From NCBI GenBank assembly GCA_930367205.1, contig OV884012.1, forward strand, positions 52,597,239-52,661,238: DNA of 64,000 bases, in the 5' to 3' direction. The notes beneath the pieces were generated by a model. It saw only the letters and a list, made by a program, of their open reading frames with translations, did not search any database and was not told where the DNA came from. Of this stretch, positions 36,531-48,096 are shown piece after piece. Numbering within the stretch: the stretch's first letter is position 1; each line of letters opens with the position of its first letter. The stretch is from Acanthosoma haemorrhoidale. Its lineage: Eukaryota > Arthropoda > Insecta > Hemiptera > Acanthosomatidae. A program made the translations under genes and the position numbers.

Positions 36531-38285
36531 ACGAAGACTTGTAGGCCTGAATGTTGGACTAAACTGTCTTGAATAACATTATTAACGGAATCTGCTTGAG
36601 CTAACATAAACAAACGCTACGGCTTCGCATAGTGATAACTTAATACACTAACATGCTAAACATTCGCATCGATTTCAAACACTGAACAAACGATTTGTGA
36701 AAATTAGAGAGCTAAGCAGCCGTCATATTCAACACCTTACACAGGGTCCTTTGAGGGTGTTAGAGCGAGCCCCTGACAGGCTGAAATTATAACAACCCCA
36801 TCTCCTAAATAACCCCTCTCAACTGCCCGCCCATTGTTTGTAGCCACTTGCCTTTTCTCAGGAGCCAATCCATTCCACTCATGCATGGCAAGTAGTAAAA
36901 GTTGCAGTTCACCACAAGACATAAGAGGATATGGAGTATGGGCTTCAGTAGTGCATGACTTACAAGCGATACCATTCAAGATGCAGACTGCTGCTTGTTC
37001 TGGCCGGACTTTTACCAGCTCATTTTGGTATGGCGCTGGCTGTATCGAGGCATTGGAACGTTTCCAATTAGAACGGGAGAAAGTGTATTTGACAAAGACT
37101 AATAAATTATAAGTCTTTACTTATTTGTTACTTAAACCGTGTCAGAGAAAATTGTGTCTTGTAAATAAAATATAGAATATTAAGAAAAGAAAGAATTTTT
37201 AATTAATGTTATCATTTATCACAGTAGTTAGTTGCGACATACAAACGGAAATAGTTTTACTTTTCATTCTATAAAATGTTAGATAAACTTGTTACCCTAT
37301 GAAACTACCAAGGTTAATAAATAATGGAGATGATAACAAAATGCCGATTGAGGTATGCTTTATAATTTATAAAGTGAAGTAATAAAATACTCTTTTTGTT
37401 TCTCCACAGGTTTCTATTAAAATGACGCACTACGTTCACGTGACCATGAAGGTCAGGCTAAAATCTCAATCAATCGACTTACAACTACGACTTATCCCAA
37501 CTCAGTGTAGCCTTTGTGTTTCGGTCAAGCCCTAGATATTGCATATAATCAATGAACAATCGGCTCTTACGTGGAGCAGTAGCTAACGTAACTATTTTAT
37601 GATACGATATTTGGATTGAAATCCCTTGACGAACGGTAAATTTTATTTGACTAATAGGAAAATTTCATTTGTTAATGAGCGTTCATAGGGCCTTTAAAAC
37701 CTAATAAAGCTTCTTTAAACATAATTGGTTTTCTTAGATTATTCCCACGTTTTTGTTGTTTTTTGAAGTATACAAGAAACCCGCCTATTTCATAAACATG
37801 GGTATTTAGAAAATTCTTACGATATATGTGTTCACACTTAAAAACAAATGGAATAAATGTTGACATTCAACATTCAAGGAAAACATCGACAACCCTGATC
37901 AAGATGTTCTGACATAGTTTTTCAACTAAGCTGATTTCTGACTTTCATACATAGTTTAAAGCACCTTAGTTTGGTTTCAGATGTACTCGGATTCTACACG
38001 ATTTTCTTTGGGGATAAATTATTTTACCTAGATGCACTAATTTCAAACCTGAAACCAATCCTATTTGTTCGTCTGTCTGTTGATTCCAAGTCTCCTGTTT
38101 GACATACAAACATGAAAGTTCACATGAACCTACCACTTTATGATCCCACTATTCAATTCACTTGCAAATATTTAATAAAATCATAAATGATACTACGAAA
38201 ATAAAAACACCTGCTTGCAAAGGGACCTTTCCTCATGTATGAAGCATCTTCATCGAGAATTTTATCAATTCTATGAAGAAACTAA
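36531..38285. other. Spacer with overlapping frames on both strands
   Basis: At 36,737-37,112 a 92-codon plus frame (with GANPFHSCMASSKSC) and an 80-codon minus frame overlap in GC-normal sequence. One may be a relic of a coding or transposon segment, but neither matches a family I know. The rest is AT-rich. Confidence 0.35.
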
Positions 38286-38372
38286 AGTCAGGAAAGGCGC
38301 TTCAGAGATGGCTAGTTACTTACTGTGAAGGCCTGAGGTTGATTCCTACTCCTCTAAGATTTTTTCGGATGG
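38286..38372 (+). repeat. SINE-like repeat, copy 2 (fragment)
   Basis: Begins TCAGGAAAGGCGC and AGATGGCTAGTTACT, as does the repeat at 41,961. A B-box-like GAGGTTGATTCC at 38,335-38,346 is followed by CCTCTAAGATTTTTT, as at 43,910. Confidence 0.55.
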
Positions 38373-41300
38373 ATATCGTTGTGGTCTGCTAAATGTTTAC
38401 AGCTTGAGGTCACACGATATCGAGTATATGATCTAGACAGTAATCTACTGTTTTCGTTTTTTCAATACAATAGGAAGAATAATAACGATCCTTTGCAAGA
38501 GCTGGAATAATTGTGAAGTGTTGTTTAAACAAATCTCCACCCATGTTTATTAGAACTTTATTATCGCGTTGTTGTTGTTTTATTTTTGAAACCTCTGTAC
38601 GACTTGGTTGCCTAAAGTATGACATAAGAACCTATGATATGAAATGAAATTATACGCCCATTAAAATTAGTTAAGGCTTTATACAGTGGTTAATTTGACT
38701 GCTTCATGATATGAATATTCTTATATATATTAAATCCATAGACAAGAATATTTGATTTGACTTCCGTTAATAGAAGTGGGATGCCCTCAGCGGATGCTTG
38801 CCTTCATTCCTCTTATTTAAAGTAATAATTATATTACTTATAATATGTTATACATAATTACAACTAGCTACAAATCCTAATCGTACAAATCCTGCTAATT
38901 ATGAGTAAGCGGTAAAATCCGAACCCCGATCGCCCTATATTCAGTCCGTCTGCAGCCTGAATAAGAACTGACAAGCATGGCGGTAGCTATGACAATAGGA
39001 CGTGCCAGGAATGCTATCGGTCCCAGTAAATGCACAACAGTGAGGAAACAGGCGCTTGTATAAGCAATGTGTGCCAGCATATTGATGGCTTAATTTCCAT
39101 TTAGCACGCTCACCGCTGCTTGATATAGCTCGGTCTTAGCGCATTTCTCTCTAACAACAGTGGGTTTGTAAGTACCCAGTAAGTACTCTCTACCCCATTC
39201 TGTTTTCATTTATATTGTTCTTGCTGATCTGCGTGCAAGTAAAGAATAATTGTAATTAATAAACAAACAGGAGTAACAGGATCTCCACACCTTATAACAT
39301 GATGATTTATTAATATCAAGTTGGAAAGTCTTGGGTTATTTTCTAACGCAAAGAAGATATTTTTAAAACATTTTTTATGGCTACGCCAGCTAGTTCAATC
39401 CCAAGGCCAAAACACGCCCACTCCTTTGGCATACTCAGATTCTAAAACGTAGGAAGCAGACCCTTCACGAGGTCGTAGTTCAATTGTGAATGATGCGAAC
39501 CTGGAAGTTTAAAATATTATTAAATCTTTTTTTTTTGTTTAAGGCTTGTAATAATCTTAGGCTTTGCAGATTAGCTCTTCTCTTATATCTAAATCTAGTG
39601 TTTTTTACAAATTAGACTAAACTCATTTTGCGTAGTTATTATTACGTCACACCTGTCTGAGACCTCAATCAACTTTAGCAATTCTTTAATAGTCCGTATG
39701 TCTGATTAAAACTTTCTGGACACCTCGAACTCTACCGAAGGACCTTTTAATATCGAATTAGGAAATCAACCCATCCGTTTTCATTTCAAAACTTCTTTTA
39801 ACGTCATCTTCGAGATTCAGAGGTTAGGAGCAACAATCGTACCTATTTGTGTAGTTAAACCACACCGACTGATTTTTAATGAACACTTTGTGTAAATGTA
39901 ACGTGATAAGCGACTGTAATTACATTTTTTCTAATGTTAATTTGTCTTCTTTATTCTGTCTACACTTACCTTAATATTCCTAGCCTATTATAGAATTTCT
40001 GCATTCCTGATTGTTTCACATCTTGGCACGGTTTAAACAATCATTGAATACGTCAATTTTTTGGATTCATGTAAGAAAAACCTACATTCCATATATTGGG
40101 GACCTAATCCATATTGCTATTATCCACATGCCTGTTATTCATCCTAGGCTACTCGCCACCCTATCCAGGATTGGAAAACCGCAGCCTAGAATTCGACGCT
40201 GGACCTGGGCCAGTGCGCCCGTGAACTTTCATCCACTTCGACATCGACCTATTGATAGGGTTTTCGAAACAATAGGGATGAAAAGATCATTGTTCGTGGC
40301 TCATTGAGCGGTAACTCAGGGTCAGCTGTATGGCTCTGACGAAGCTACCCTTCACGAGAGTAAGTAACGTATTCGCCATTTGCCCAGACAAAAATTATAA
40401 CGAAATTATTAGCCTTAATTATGTGTGAGATATAAATGGTCTTAAAATTTATAGACAATTATGCAATATTGTACGAGTCAAGACTCCCAAACAAAAGTCA
40501 TCAAACGCTTTTATTACATCCAAAATTAGCTATGAGTGATGCATCCAAGCCACTAACGGTTCCTTGGTGACTTTGAATTTTCTTACTATATGTGTAATAT
40601 TATCGTTAATTACTGATTAACATATTACCCTATTGTGATATTAGTGACTGTTTTAACTTTTTGATATTATAATCTGCTGAAGCTCTAACAAACTTATTAT
40701 TTTCGTCATCGCGTATTTTCAGCCAGGGTCTCGAGACTTTTAGTTCAAAACTCTATTCATTTTTAATTTAATTACATTATACTGTGGAATCTACTTGTGA
40801 AATTTCACGGCTACTAGTGATTTTATGTGTTGCATTGAGTAAAGTATCTGCTTCAACATATCATGATGCTCGTTTGAATCTGCTCTCACAATCAATCTCT
40901 TGAGATAAAAAATGGATTGGTTCGATTACACTAGTAAAGTGCGAAATTTCTGCAGATAAAATCTTAATTTAAAAGTGAAGAATTGAGTCGTTGAATGAGT
41001 CGAAACGAAACACAATCGACAACTCAAGATGCATCAATTATCTCTTAAATAGACTTTAAGGTTACATTCACAATAAATAGACAAAAAGGTTAACTGATGT
41101 GAAATGAAAATTGATGCAGAACAATAATGACTATGATGAGAACGCAAGTTATTTCCTCTTAAATGAAAATTTTCCAAATGGCACAAAAACACCCAGAATG
41201 AATATGGTTAGTTTCATTTATCGATAATGTGAATAGATGATTTTTCAAGTATTAAATGTGCTTCATCTAACTTTTAAAATAAAGTTTAGTTACTGATGAT

Positions 41301-41960
41301 AAAGCTTCTAATGAAAGAGTGAAGTAAGAAGCATAAACCATTGTATGCTTGCATATGGACCTTGCCTTTACGAATACAGCAATTTCATCGAGAACACGAC
41401 TAATCGTATACTCAATATAACGGTCGACTCGGACTTTATTGTGGAATCTTTAATAATCACTCTTATATAATTCAATATTACATATATTAAATAAAGGGCT
41501 TTGAAACAAAAAAAATGATAGAATAACCAATATAAATGAAAAAAAAAAATTACTAACAATTTATATTTAAAAAAAATACAAACAGTACATAAATCTGAAA
41601 AAGACAAAAAAATGCAAAAATGACAACAGTGGAATAATGTATTTTGTTGCGTATATATATACCGCATTCTGACCGATACATCACCAACTGAGTGAGAGGT
41701 GAGAGAACTCCACGGCGAGGATGTAAAAAATACGCATAAATTGAGGGTAAACATCAAGATGAAATTCTCGAATGGTAAAGAAGAGAAGCGATTCCGTTTC
41801 GAAATATAGAATTCCCATCTCCCTCTTTGTTACGAAAACGGCATCGTGTTACCGAGTATAAAATAAACATTAGATTACCAGCAGAGGAGTTCACATTATT
41901 AATAAATTTGAATTTTTGATGTTGGAATCATCAAGATATGACTGCACAATAAAGCTTAAT
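38373..41960. other. No gene recognised
   Basis: AT-rich DNA. A 98-codon plus frame at 40,011-40,307 and a 129-codon minus frame at 41,368-41,757 (rich in F, Y and I, derived from A/T-rich DNA) show no family motif. The latter could mimic a membrane protein by composition alone. Confidence 0.45.
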
Positions 41961-42045
41961 TCAGGAAGGTCGCCTCTGGCACCTAGCGAGATGGTTAGTT
42001 ACTGCGGCTACCCGAGTTTGGTTTATTACTCCTCAGAAGATTTTT
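41961..42045 (+). repeat. SINE-like repeat, copy 3 (tRNA-derived head)
   Basis: The best pol III promoter of the family: an A-box-like TAGCGAGATGG at 41,984-41,994 and a B-box-like GAGTTTGGTTTATT at 42,013-42,026. They are flanked by the CAGGAAGGTCGCC and CTCAGAAGATTTTT stretches shared with copies 2 and 4. Confidence 0.55.
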
Positions 42046-42649
42046 CTTCTGTGAGAAATCCTTACGTACGGTTACAAGTTTACAGTTTGAGAACTCCTGA
42101 TCACTATCCAGGTCAGTTAGTTTTCAAAAGGCATAAGCAACCGTTTCGTTTTTTTTTCATTACAATTTGAAGAATTCTTTTTGAAGCTGAAATGTAGTAA
42201 TAATCATGAATGTTATAGTGAAGATAACCAATCAGGCATGCTTTAAAAGGTTACATTACCTCTATTAACGCAGCATGCGTTTATTCTGTAAAAACGAAGA
42301 CCCATTTAAATGATTAAAACGCAAGATTGCTACTGAAATGCCTAACCGAATTGTCTAATTGCTGAAATAATTAACTTTCGCTATAGTTTTCACACTAGCG
42401 TTTCTAAGACTAATCGATTTTTTTTTTCTCTTTACTCGGTAATAGCATTTTATTTATCGATTATTCACAGGGACAAAAGATGCGGTATTTAATTCGGTTA
42501 TGATTTGACGAAAATTGTCGTGAATAACAGTTTTGATTATTAGTTTATGGTAATTTTTACACCAAGTTAATTAGGCTATTGTTTATTATTTGTTTTTGTT
42601 CCACTGTGTTATGTTCTCATTTAGACTAAAATATAAAATAACTTCAATA
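42046..42649. other. No gene recognised
   Basis: AT-rich DNA without notable structure. Confidence 0.5.
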
Positions 42650-43145
42650 CATATTATCTCCATCCTAATATCCACTAATCAACCGTACGAAACCCTCTTT
42701 TTCCGTTAACCTCCTAACCACAGTCGCTTGTTTGGGATATTTATACGTTTTATTTTCATACATTTATTGTTTGTATTTCTATTTTTATTTATATCCAAAT
42801 AATTATTATATATTAATTTTTATTATATATCCAAATGTTCACCTTCCTTGGTTTTACTATTATATACCACTTACATGTTCTTTTGTAAGTTTTAATTTAA
42901 AGGTGTTCATTTAATACATCATAGTGTTTGACTGACTTCTTCATTTGTTTTTTATTGGTAATTCGATCTATCTATGACTTTATTTACCGAATGGAGTTAA
43001 ATCTTTCATTTTATTTTCTTAGTATGGTTTAAACGTTATTTTACTTTGTCATTTTTCTTATGATCTATTCATTATTTTTGTATGAATTTATGTAAGTCAT
43101 TATTATTCGTAGAGGACTTGGTCCTTGAATAATTTTTTCTTTTAT
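42650..43145 (+). mobile_element. 3' end of retroelement family 3, copy 3
   Basis: Pyrimidine-rich text changing to a T-rich 3' UTR and ending AGAGGACTTGGTCCTTGAATAA. The AGGAC-TTG-GTCCT hairpin at 43,113-43,125 matches that at 25,420. No coding remnant is legible. The link to the other copies rests mainly on the terminal 30 bp. Confidence 0.4.
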
Positions 43146-43849
43146 TCCATTCTGTATTTTACATGATTTAGGAGCTCACTTTCTGAGCGAGCTCAAGTTT
43201 TGGCGTTTGATGACTTAATTTCTGTTTAAGGTTATGCCAACGGGAAGCCGACAGACGTGTGCAAGGTCTTTATGCAGGACCACCCTGAACTGGGTGTGTC
43301 CCATGAGATAGCGGTCGACAGTAGCTTACGTGCTCATACATCAAGTCCCACGGTAACAATTAAATTTAGGCATGGCTGTGTCCTTTGACAAATCATGACA
43401 GATTGCCGCTAAGAAGACATCAGTGTCACCTTTAATTTATCCATTTATGAATACCTAGTGGGATTTATTTATTTATCGATCTTTTTTTTTTTATTTATCA
43501 CCACCTCGACTACTCAGCTATTTGCAACGGGTGAAAAATATTACATATAAATGTTTCAAAAACGTGAAAAATAATTAATGGAGAAATGTCGAAATGTGAG
43601 TTAATTAAAAAATATTATACTAAACATTTAATTGGTAGGTTTTAACTGTTGTAAATTCATAATTATTTTTACAGTGAGATTTTATGAAATTAATTATTTA
43701 TATTCTGATTTTATTTAGTAAAATAAGTTTTTTTTCCCTGTTAGAAAAGAGTAACGGTATTTAAATAAAGAATTTCAAATTTCAAAGGAGTGGTTGAATT
43801 AACCACACTCCACTATGACATAAGTGGAGCTAGAAATCTACTGCATATT
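43146..43849. other. No gene recognised
   Basis: A GC-normal patch at 43,205-43,440 followed by AT-rich DNA. No family recognised. Confidence 0.45.
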
Positions 43850-44095
43850 CATATTATAACGGTAACGTCCATAACCTAACTATTAACTGTGGAGACCCGG
43901 GTTTGATTTCCTCTAAGATCTTTGGAGTTTGGTCTGGTCTAGGATCACGCAGCCTAGAGAGGATAGCTGAGTATCTCCGTTTAAATAGAGAAACAGCGAA
44001 TCCGGTTTATAAAGGTGTAATAAAAAATTAAAGGAGTCCTCAGGCGACCATATCGCTCCATGAGGTGTTTTGTCAAGGATTTAATTTTATTTTAA
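43850..44095 (+). repeat. SINE-like repeat, copy 4 (longest)
   Basis: A B-box-like CGGGTTTGATTTCC at 43,898-43,911 is followed by the family body: CTCTAAGATC, GGATCACGCAGCCT, GAGTATCTCCG, AATAGAGAAAC. It ends with GGCGACCATATCGCTCC and CAAGGATTTAATTT. The last block matches the end of the copy at 18,010-18,030, supporting a shared 3' end. Confidence 0.6.
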
Positions 44096-44487
44096 CTACA
44101 TACTAGCTTATTATAATATAAACTGTAAATTTAATAATTAACTTATTTGAAATAAAATAAATCACACTGTTTTTCGAGTTTTCGGCCGTTAATTACTCCA
44201 TGCAAAAAAGCAGCTCTCACAGGGTGCCACTGAATAATGAATAAAGATGTAAAATAAAGTACGCCGCTTACTGATTTGAACGCATAACCTTCATACTACC
44301 TCAATCAATATAACTAAGGGAGTTATAATTTTCTTTTATGAATAATTGCCAGATATGCATAATATGACTTTAATTTATTCTCGAGGAAAAGATAAGAAAA
44401 AAAAATTAATTCAATAGTTTTCATTAGTATTTATATTTAGCCTTATTCCATAAACTGATAAATATTATATCAAAAGTCTTAAGTGGT
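44096..44487. other. No gene recognised
   Basis: AT-rich spacer between a SINE-like copy and the inverted LINE tails. Confidence 0.5.
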
Positions 44488-44945
44488 AAAATTACAATCT
44501 GCCTTATTGGGCAATAAGTGATTGCGATCAATGTCATTCATACCAATTCTTCATTCACTCACTCATTCATACAGTATTTACAAACACCCCAGAGACCCTC
44601 TCACTTCCCTCACACGCGAAAGCCGGGCGACCGGACCTGAGCCAGTGGAGACTGGCTAATAAATATTAAGTGAATAAATGTGGTTTCATGATATAATATT
44701 TGAATGTGAATTTATTTAATGTATGTAATGAGCCCGCTGATGGAGGAGCGTGGGGGACTTCCCAAGACTCCGCTTCCTCTTTCGCATGCGAGGGAGTTGA
44801 CAACCATGTGGGTGTTTGTAAATACTGAATGAATGAGTGAGTGAATGATGAATTGTAAATATAGTACGAATGAGAACATTTATCTCAATTACTTATTGCC
44901 TAATAAGGCAGATTGTAATTTATCCCAGTAAAGAATTTATATACA
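44488..44945. mobile_element. Two LINE family-1 3' tails in inverted orientation (copy E)
   Basis: From 44,488 to about 44,640 the family-1 3' UTR lies on the minus strand. From about 44,720 to 44,945 a second one lies on the plus strand. Their ends point outwards, so the unit is bounded by inverted repeats of roughly 100-150 bp, each with the family hairpin (44,500-44,513 and 44,897-44,910). The centre (about 80 bp) is unrelated AT-rich DNA. It resembles a foldback element but is built from LINE tails. A (TA)n tract follows at 44,946-44,961. Confidence 0.75.
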
Positions 44946-45139
44946 TATATATATATATATACAAAGAATGTATAATAAATATAAGTGATTGGCTCCTAAC
45001 TAGCTAGCCCACCTTTTCAGCCCTAAACGTACAGACGATAAAGTCCCACCAAGGTTGTCACTGTAGTTGGTAGGTGGCGCTTATGCACGAAATTCAGTGA
45101 TAGGCAGTTACCTATCAACTATAATTTTGATTTTCTTGA
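44946..45139. other. Spacer, possible SINE 3' part
   Basis: Contains a TAGGTGGCGC motif near 45,070 that is the reverse complement of the GCGCCACCTA-type motif seen near 19,170. Confidence 0.35.
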
Positions 45140-45235
45140 GGAGATCGCCTATTTCATAGCTCAACTGGCTACTCATTTACTCTCTCGAGACTGAGTGAAC
45201 CTCGACCCCGTCGATCGAATCAAACCAGTTAAGAG
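45140..45235 (+). repeat. tRNA-like SINE head
   Basis: An A box, TAGCTCAACTGG, at 45,157-45,168 fits the pol III consensus well. A degenerate B box, GTCGATCGAATC, follows about 50 bases later (45,210-45,221), a tRNA-like spacing. The sequence between does not fold as a complete tRNA by eye. Confidence 0.45.
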
Positions 45236-46744
45236 ACAGCATGCTAACCTATGGCTACATTGGTGGTTTTTTCATAAAGTATATATACAATAATATAATA
45301 TATATAATAATAACTACTAGTGTAATGTAAAAAAACAAATAGAGAACAATGATTATTGATGGTGTGTGGGCTTAGTGCAGTGTGTATACATCAAGAAATA
45401 AAAAACCTTATCTGGTCTGACGTCGTTTGAAAATCAAGCCGGCGAGTGCTATCGTTACTATTATCAGCTCAAACCCTTAAGAATAACGGCAAAACCCGTC
45501 GAAAACGTTCGGATGAAAATAAAATAAATAAACCTGCAGAGATAGGAGATGATTTAATGAAAATTCAAAACAAAGGATTTTACTTAATCTGTAATAGTGT
45601 TAAGTATTTAAATAAAGTTAATATTCTAACTCAAACGTTGGAGTTAATTATCTATTGCACTGATAAACAGTGGTTAAATAAAATTCCAAATGGGTTTGGG
45701 CCAATGCGATTTAATTTCATCTCCTAAATGTTGCTGACTGACATTTAGAAATAATTTCTCAGCCCGAATGTTGAAAACGCTAAACCTTCAAAACACAGAG
45801 CCGGTTTGATTGAGTATAGCGGGTTGCGTTCGGGTTAAATGAAGGCGCCCACCCCTAATAACTATCTCAGTTAGCCAATTAAAATATTTTATAAATGGTT
45901 ATATTGTTAATATCAAATTAAGTTTAGAATTTAATTTTGATTATTTTTTTCTTACATTTGAGGTAATTTGGATTATCATATTATACCTGTTAATTTTTTT
46001 CACTGCGCCATTAAAGTAATAAGCTAAAAATATTTCAACAGCTAAATTTTTTTGATTGTGTTGAAACTGAGAATACTTCATATTGCAGATATATTTTTAA
46101 TGAGTTCACACATATTTTTAGCTAAAGAATATTTGGTAAAGCAATGACATCGTATTAATAATGGTGAAGCATTATTTTTTAGTCAAACAAAATAAATAAA
46201 AATGCAATTAAATTAGGCATGTATATATCTATATAAACTTCATCACTGTTCCTCTAAATTAATTTGTAATCATATCAATACAAAATAATTTTGGGTCGAC
46301 GTAAATCCGTCTTATTTTCCTAAAATTTTAATTTTAATTTCTCATGTATTTTGATATGATAATGAAAGAAACATGAAAGGAAATCTGTAGCAAGAAAACC
46401 TTCCTTATAGGTAGCAATTGACTCTATATTAAACTATAATATCCGTGAATATTTCTGCTACGTATTTCTTCGCGTATTAATTAACATCGTTGTTTGCCAA
46501 AAAAAAAAATTTGATAGCTCAATATAATTCAGGCAGCACAATTATAATTTGTAAACCAAATAAAAAAATGTTGGAAACGGCCGAACAGGATCCTTGAACG
46601 ATCCTTGAATGTTGTGCCCTTTTGCAAAAGACCATTGATCATGTCAAAAAAAACAAAAAAAACGCAGGGCTTTCTACACACATTCACATATAGCGGACGT
46701 AACTCCTAAAATAGCTCCCACTTATCCTCTGGTAATCCAAACTT
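45236..46744. other. No gene recognised
   Basis: AT-rich DNA. A 93-codon lysine/asparagine-rich frame at 45,446-45,727 has no motif and is probably due to chance. Confidence 0.45.
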
Positions 46745-47066
46745 GTGAAGAGGTCGACTTGCACTCACCTTTGGCTGACGGAGAAGCAACCGCTAGGAGA
46801 TAGAAAGTGGCCTAGAAGAGTTCCCGTGGGGCACTGTGCATCTTCGGATCCTCGTGCGCCCCTCCAACCCCGGCCTCCCACCGCCTCCGGGCCGTGCAAT
46901 AGTGGGGGCCGTATTGTTATCTGGAGCAGGTGCCGTTCTCGGGGTCTGTAGACCAGTGGGTGCATCTCTCGGCCGGTCTGGGTCAGTCGGCCTGCATATC
47001 CGATCTTCATCAATATCAGAACATCTCTTACTGCCAGGGGTGACGAATGTCAGGGGTGACATGTGA
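46745..47066. other. GC-rich island with overlapping frames on both strands
   Basis: A GC-rich block (especially 46,845-47,010) in very AT-rich surroundings. It carries two plus frames of 68 and 76 codons and two minus frames of 82 and 89 codons, all low-complexity in G, P, R and A. The minus frame with APDNNTAPTIARPGGGG has the proline/arginine-rich character of some LINE ORF1 N-termini. No domain is recognised. Coding strand undecided. Confidence 0.35.
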
Positions 47067-47866
47067 TGAATTTATTCCCCTATTGGAGGTTGTGGAGACC
47101 ATCAGTGCTCTCCTATGATCAGTTAGTCTCGCATTTGTATCTCCCAAATTTAAGTCTCCTATGAGACATTGTTTCTCTGGCATCCGTTTTTTTAGAGATT
47201 AGACATTTCCTGAGGGTTTGCAGGCGGAAGAGCGCCTGGCCACTATTCTTAAGGTCAAGTCAATACCTTTATTCTTTGGATAACAATACAATTTTGTAGA
47301 AAATGCATTCGATGCTGTTCATGTCAGTATTAAGAAAAAAAAATAGGGTCTCCTCAAGGCCTTCATTACTTTATAAGCTAACGCGTTTTGTTGTTCTAAG
47401 CAGTTGTCTTCGGGCTCACAGAAAAACAAACCCCCCATTTTTAGCTCGAGACATGAAACATTTATTTTTACAGAGCATTCAAGGGAAGAATGATATAGGA
47501 AAAAAGTCACCTACACTTAAAACATAAATTTATTTTTGTTTATTTATGTAAAAATACTTTCAGTGGCTTACGGAGCCATTTTATCGGACAGTAGTAGAGT
47601 AAGAGCTAGGAATGAATTCTATATAAAGACCCTCTATAGCTTGTATGTCCTATTGGGAGCTTATTACTGTAGCCCTCTCCAGTAGATCCTCATGCAGTAG
47701 ATGCTCCATGGAACCATGATAGCATATAGTCGAAGAATCTCGGCTCCGCGATAGGGAGGGTTACACAAGTGCCTAGAAAGTTGGCATCAGATGATCAACC
47801 GAACCCTACTAAATGTACTCCCCTGATGAGTAGTTCTGGTTCCATTAGTGATAGCTGTGTGTTTAA
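47067..47866. other. GC-normal DNA, no gene recognised
   Basis: Overlapping frames of 63-74 codons at 47,303-47,527 on both strands, without motifs. Composition suggests an old transposon body continuing into the next feature. Confidence 0.35.
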
Positions 47867-48096
47867 ACTGTTCCAAACCAGTCCACCAATGTTGCGAAAG
47901 GCGCCCGTCTTCTTTCTAAAGCAGAAGATGATTTAGACGGGGAATCGAAAACACAGTATACCAACGGGGTTTTTGAAGGCTGCGACCCGAATCCTCCTAA
48001 TCTACGCCACCATTATGGAGCAGTTACAAGTAGATTGCAAACCTATTTAGCTAATGGGTTTAGGCCCACTAAGGGCAGCCATTATCCTTACTAATA
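47867..48096 (+). pseudogene. Unassigned open segment of about 75 codons without ATG
   Basis: Open from a TAA at about 47,864 to TAA at about 48,094-48,096. It reads through ARLLSKAEDDLDGESKTQYT, VFEGCDPNPPNLRHHYGAVT and SRLQTYLANGFRPTKGSHYP. It is hydrophilic and varied in composition, unlike the random frames nearby. It probably belongs to a decayed mobile element or to an exon of an unseen gene. I do not recognise it. Confidence 0.3.

Noticed and set aside
41368..41757. 129-codon minus frame rich in F, Y and I, resembling a membrane protein
   Set aside because: It comes from A/T-rich low-complexity DNA; hydrophobic text is expected there by composition and no motif is present.
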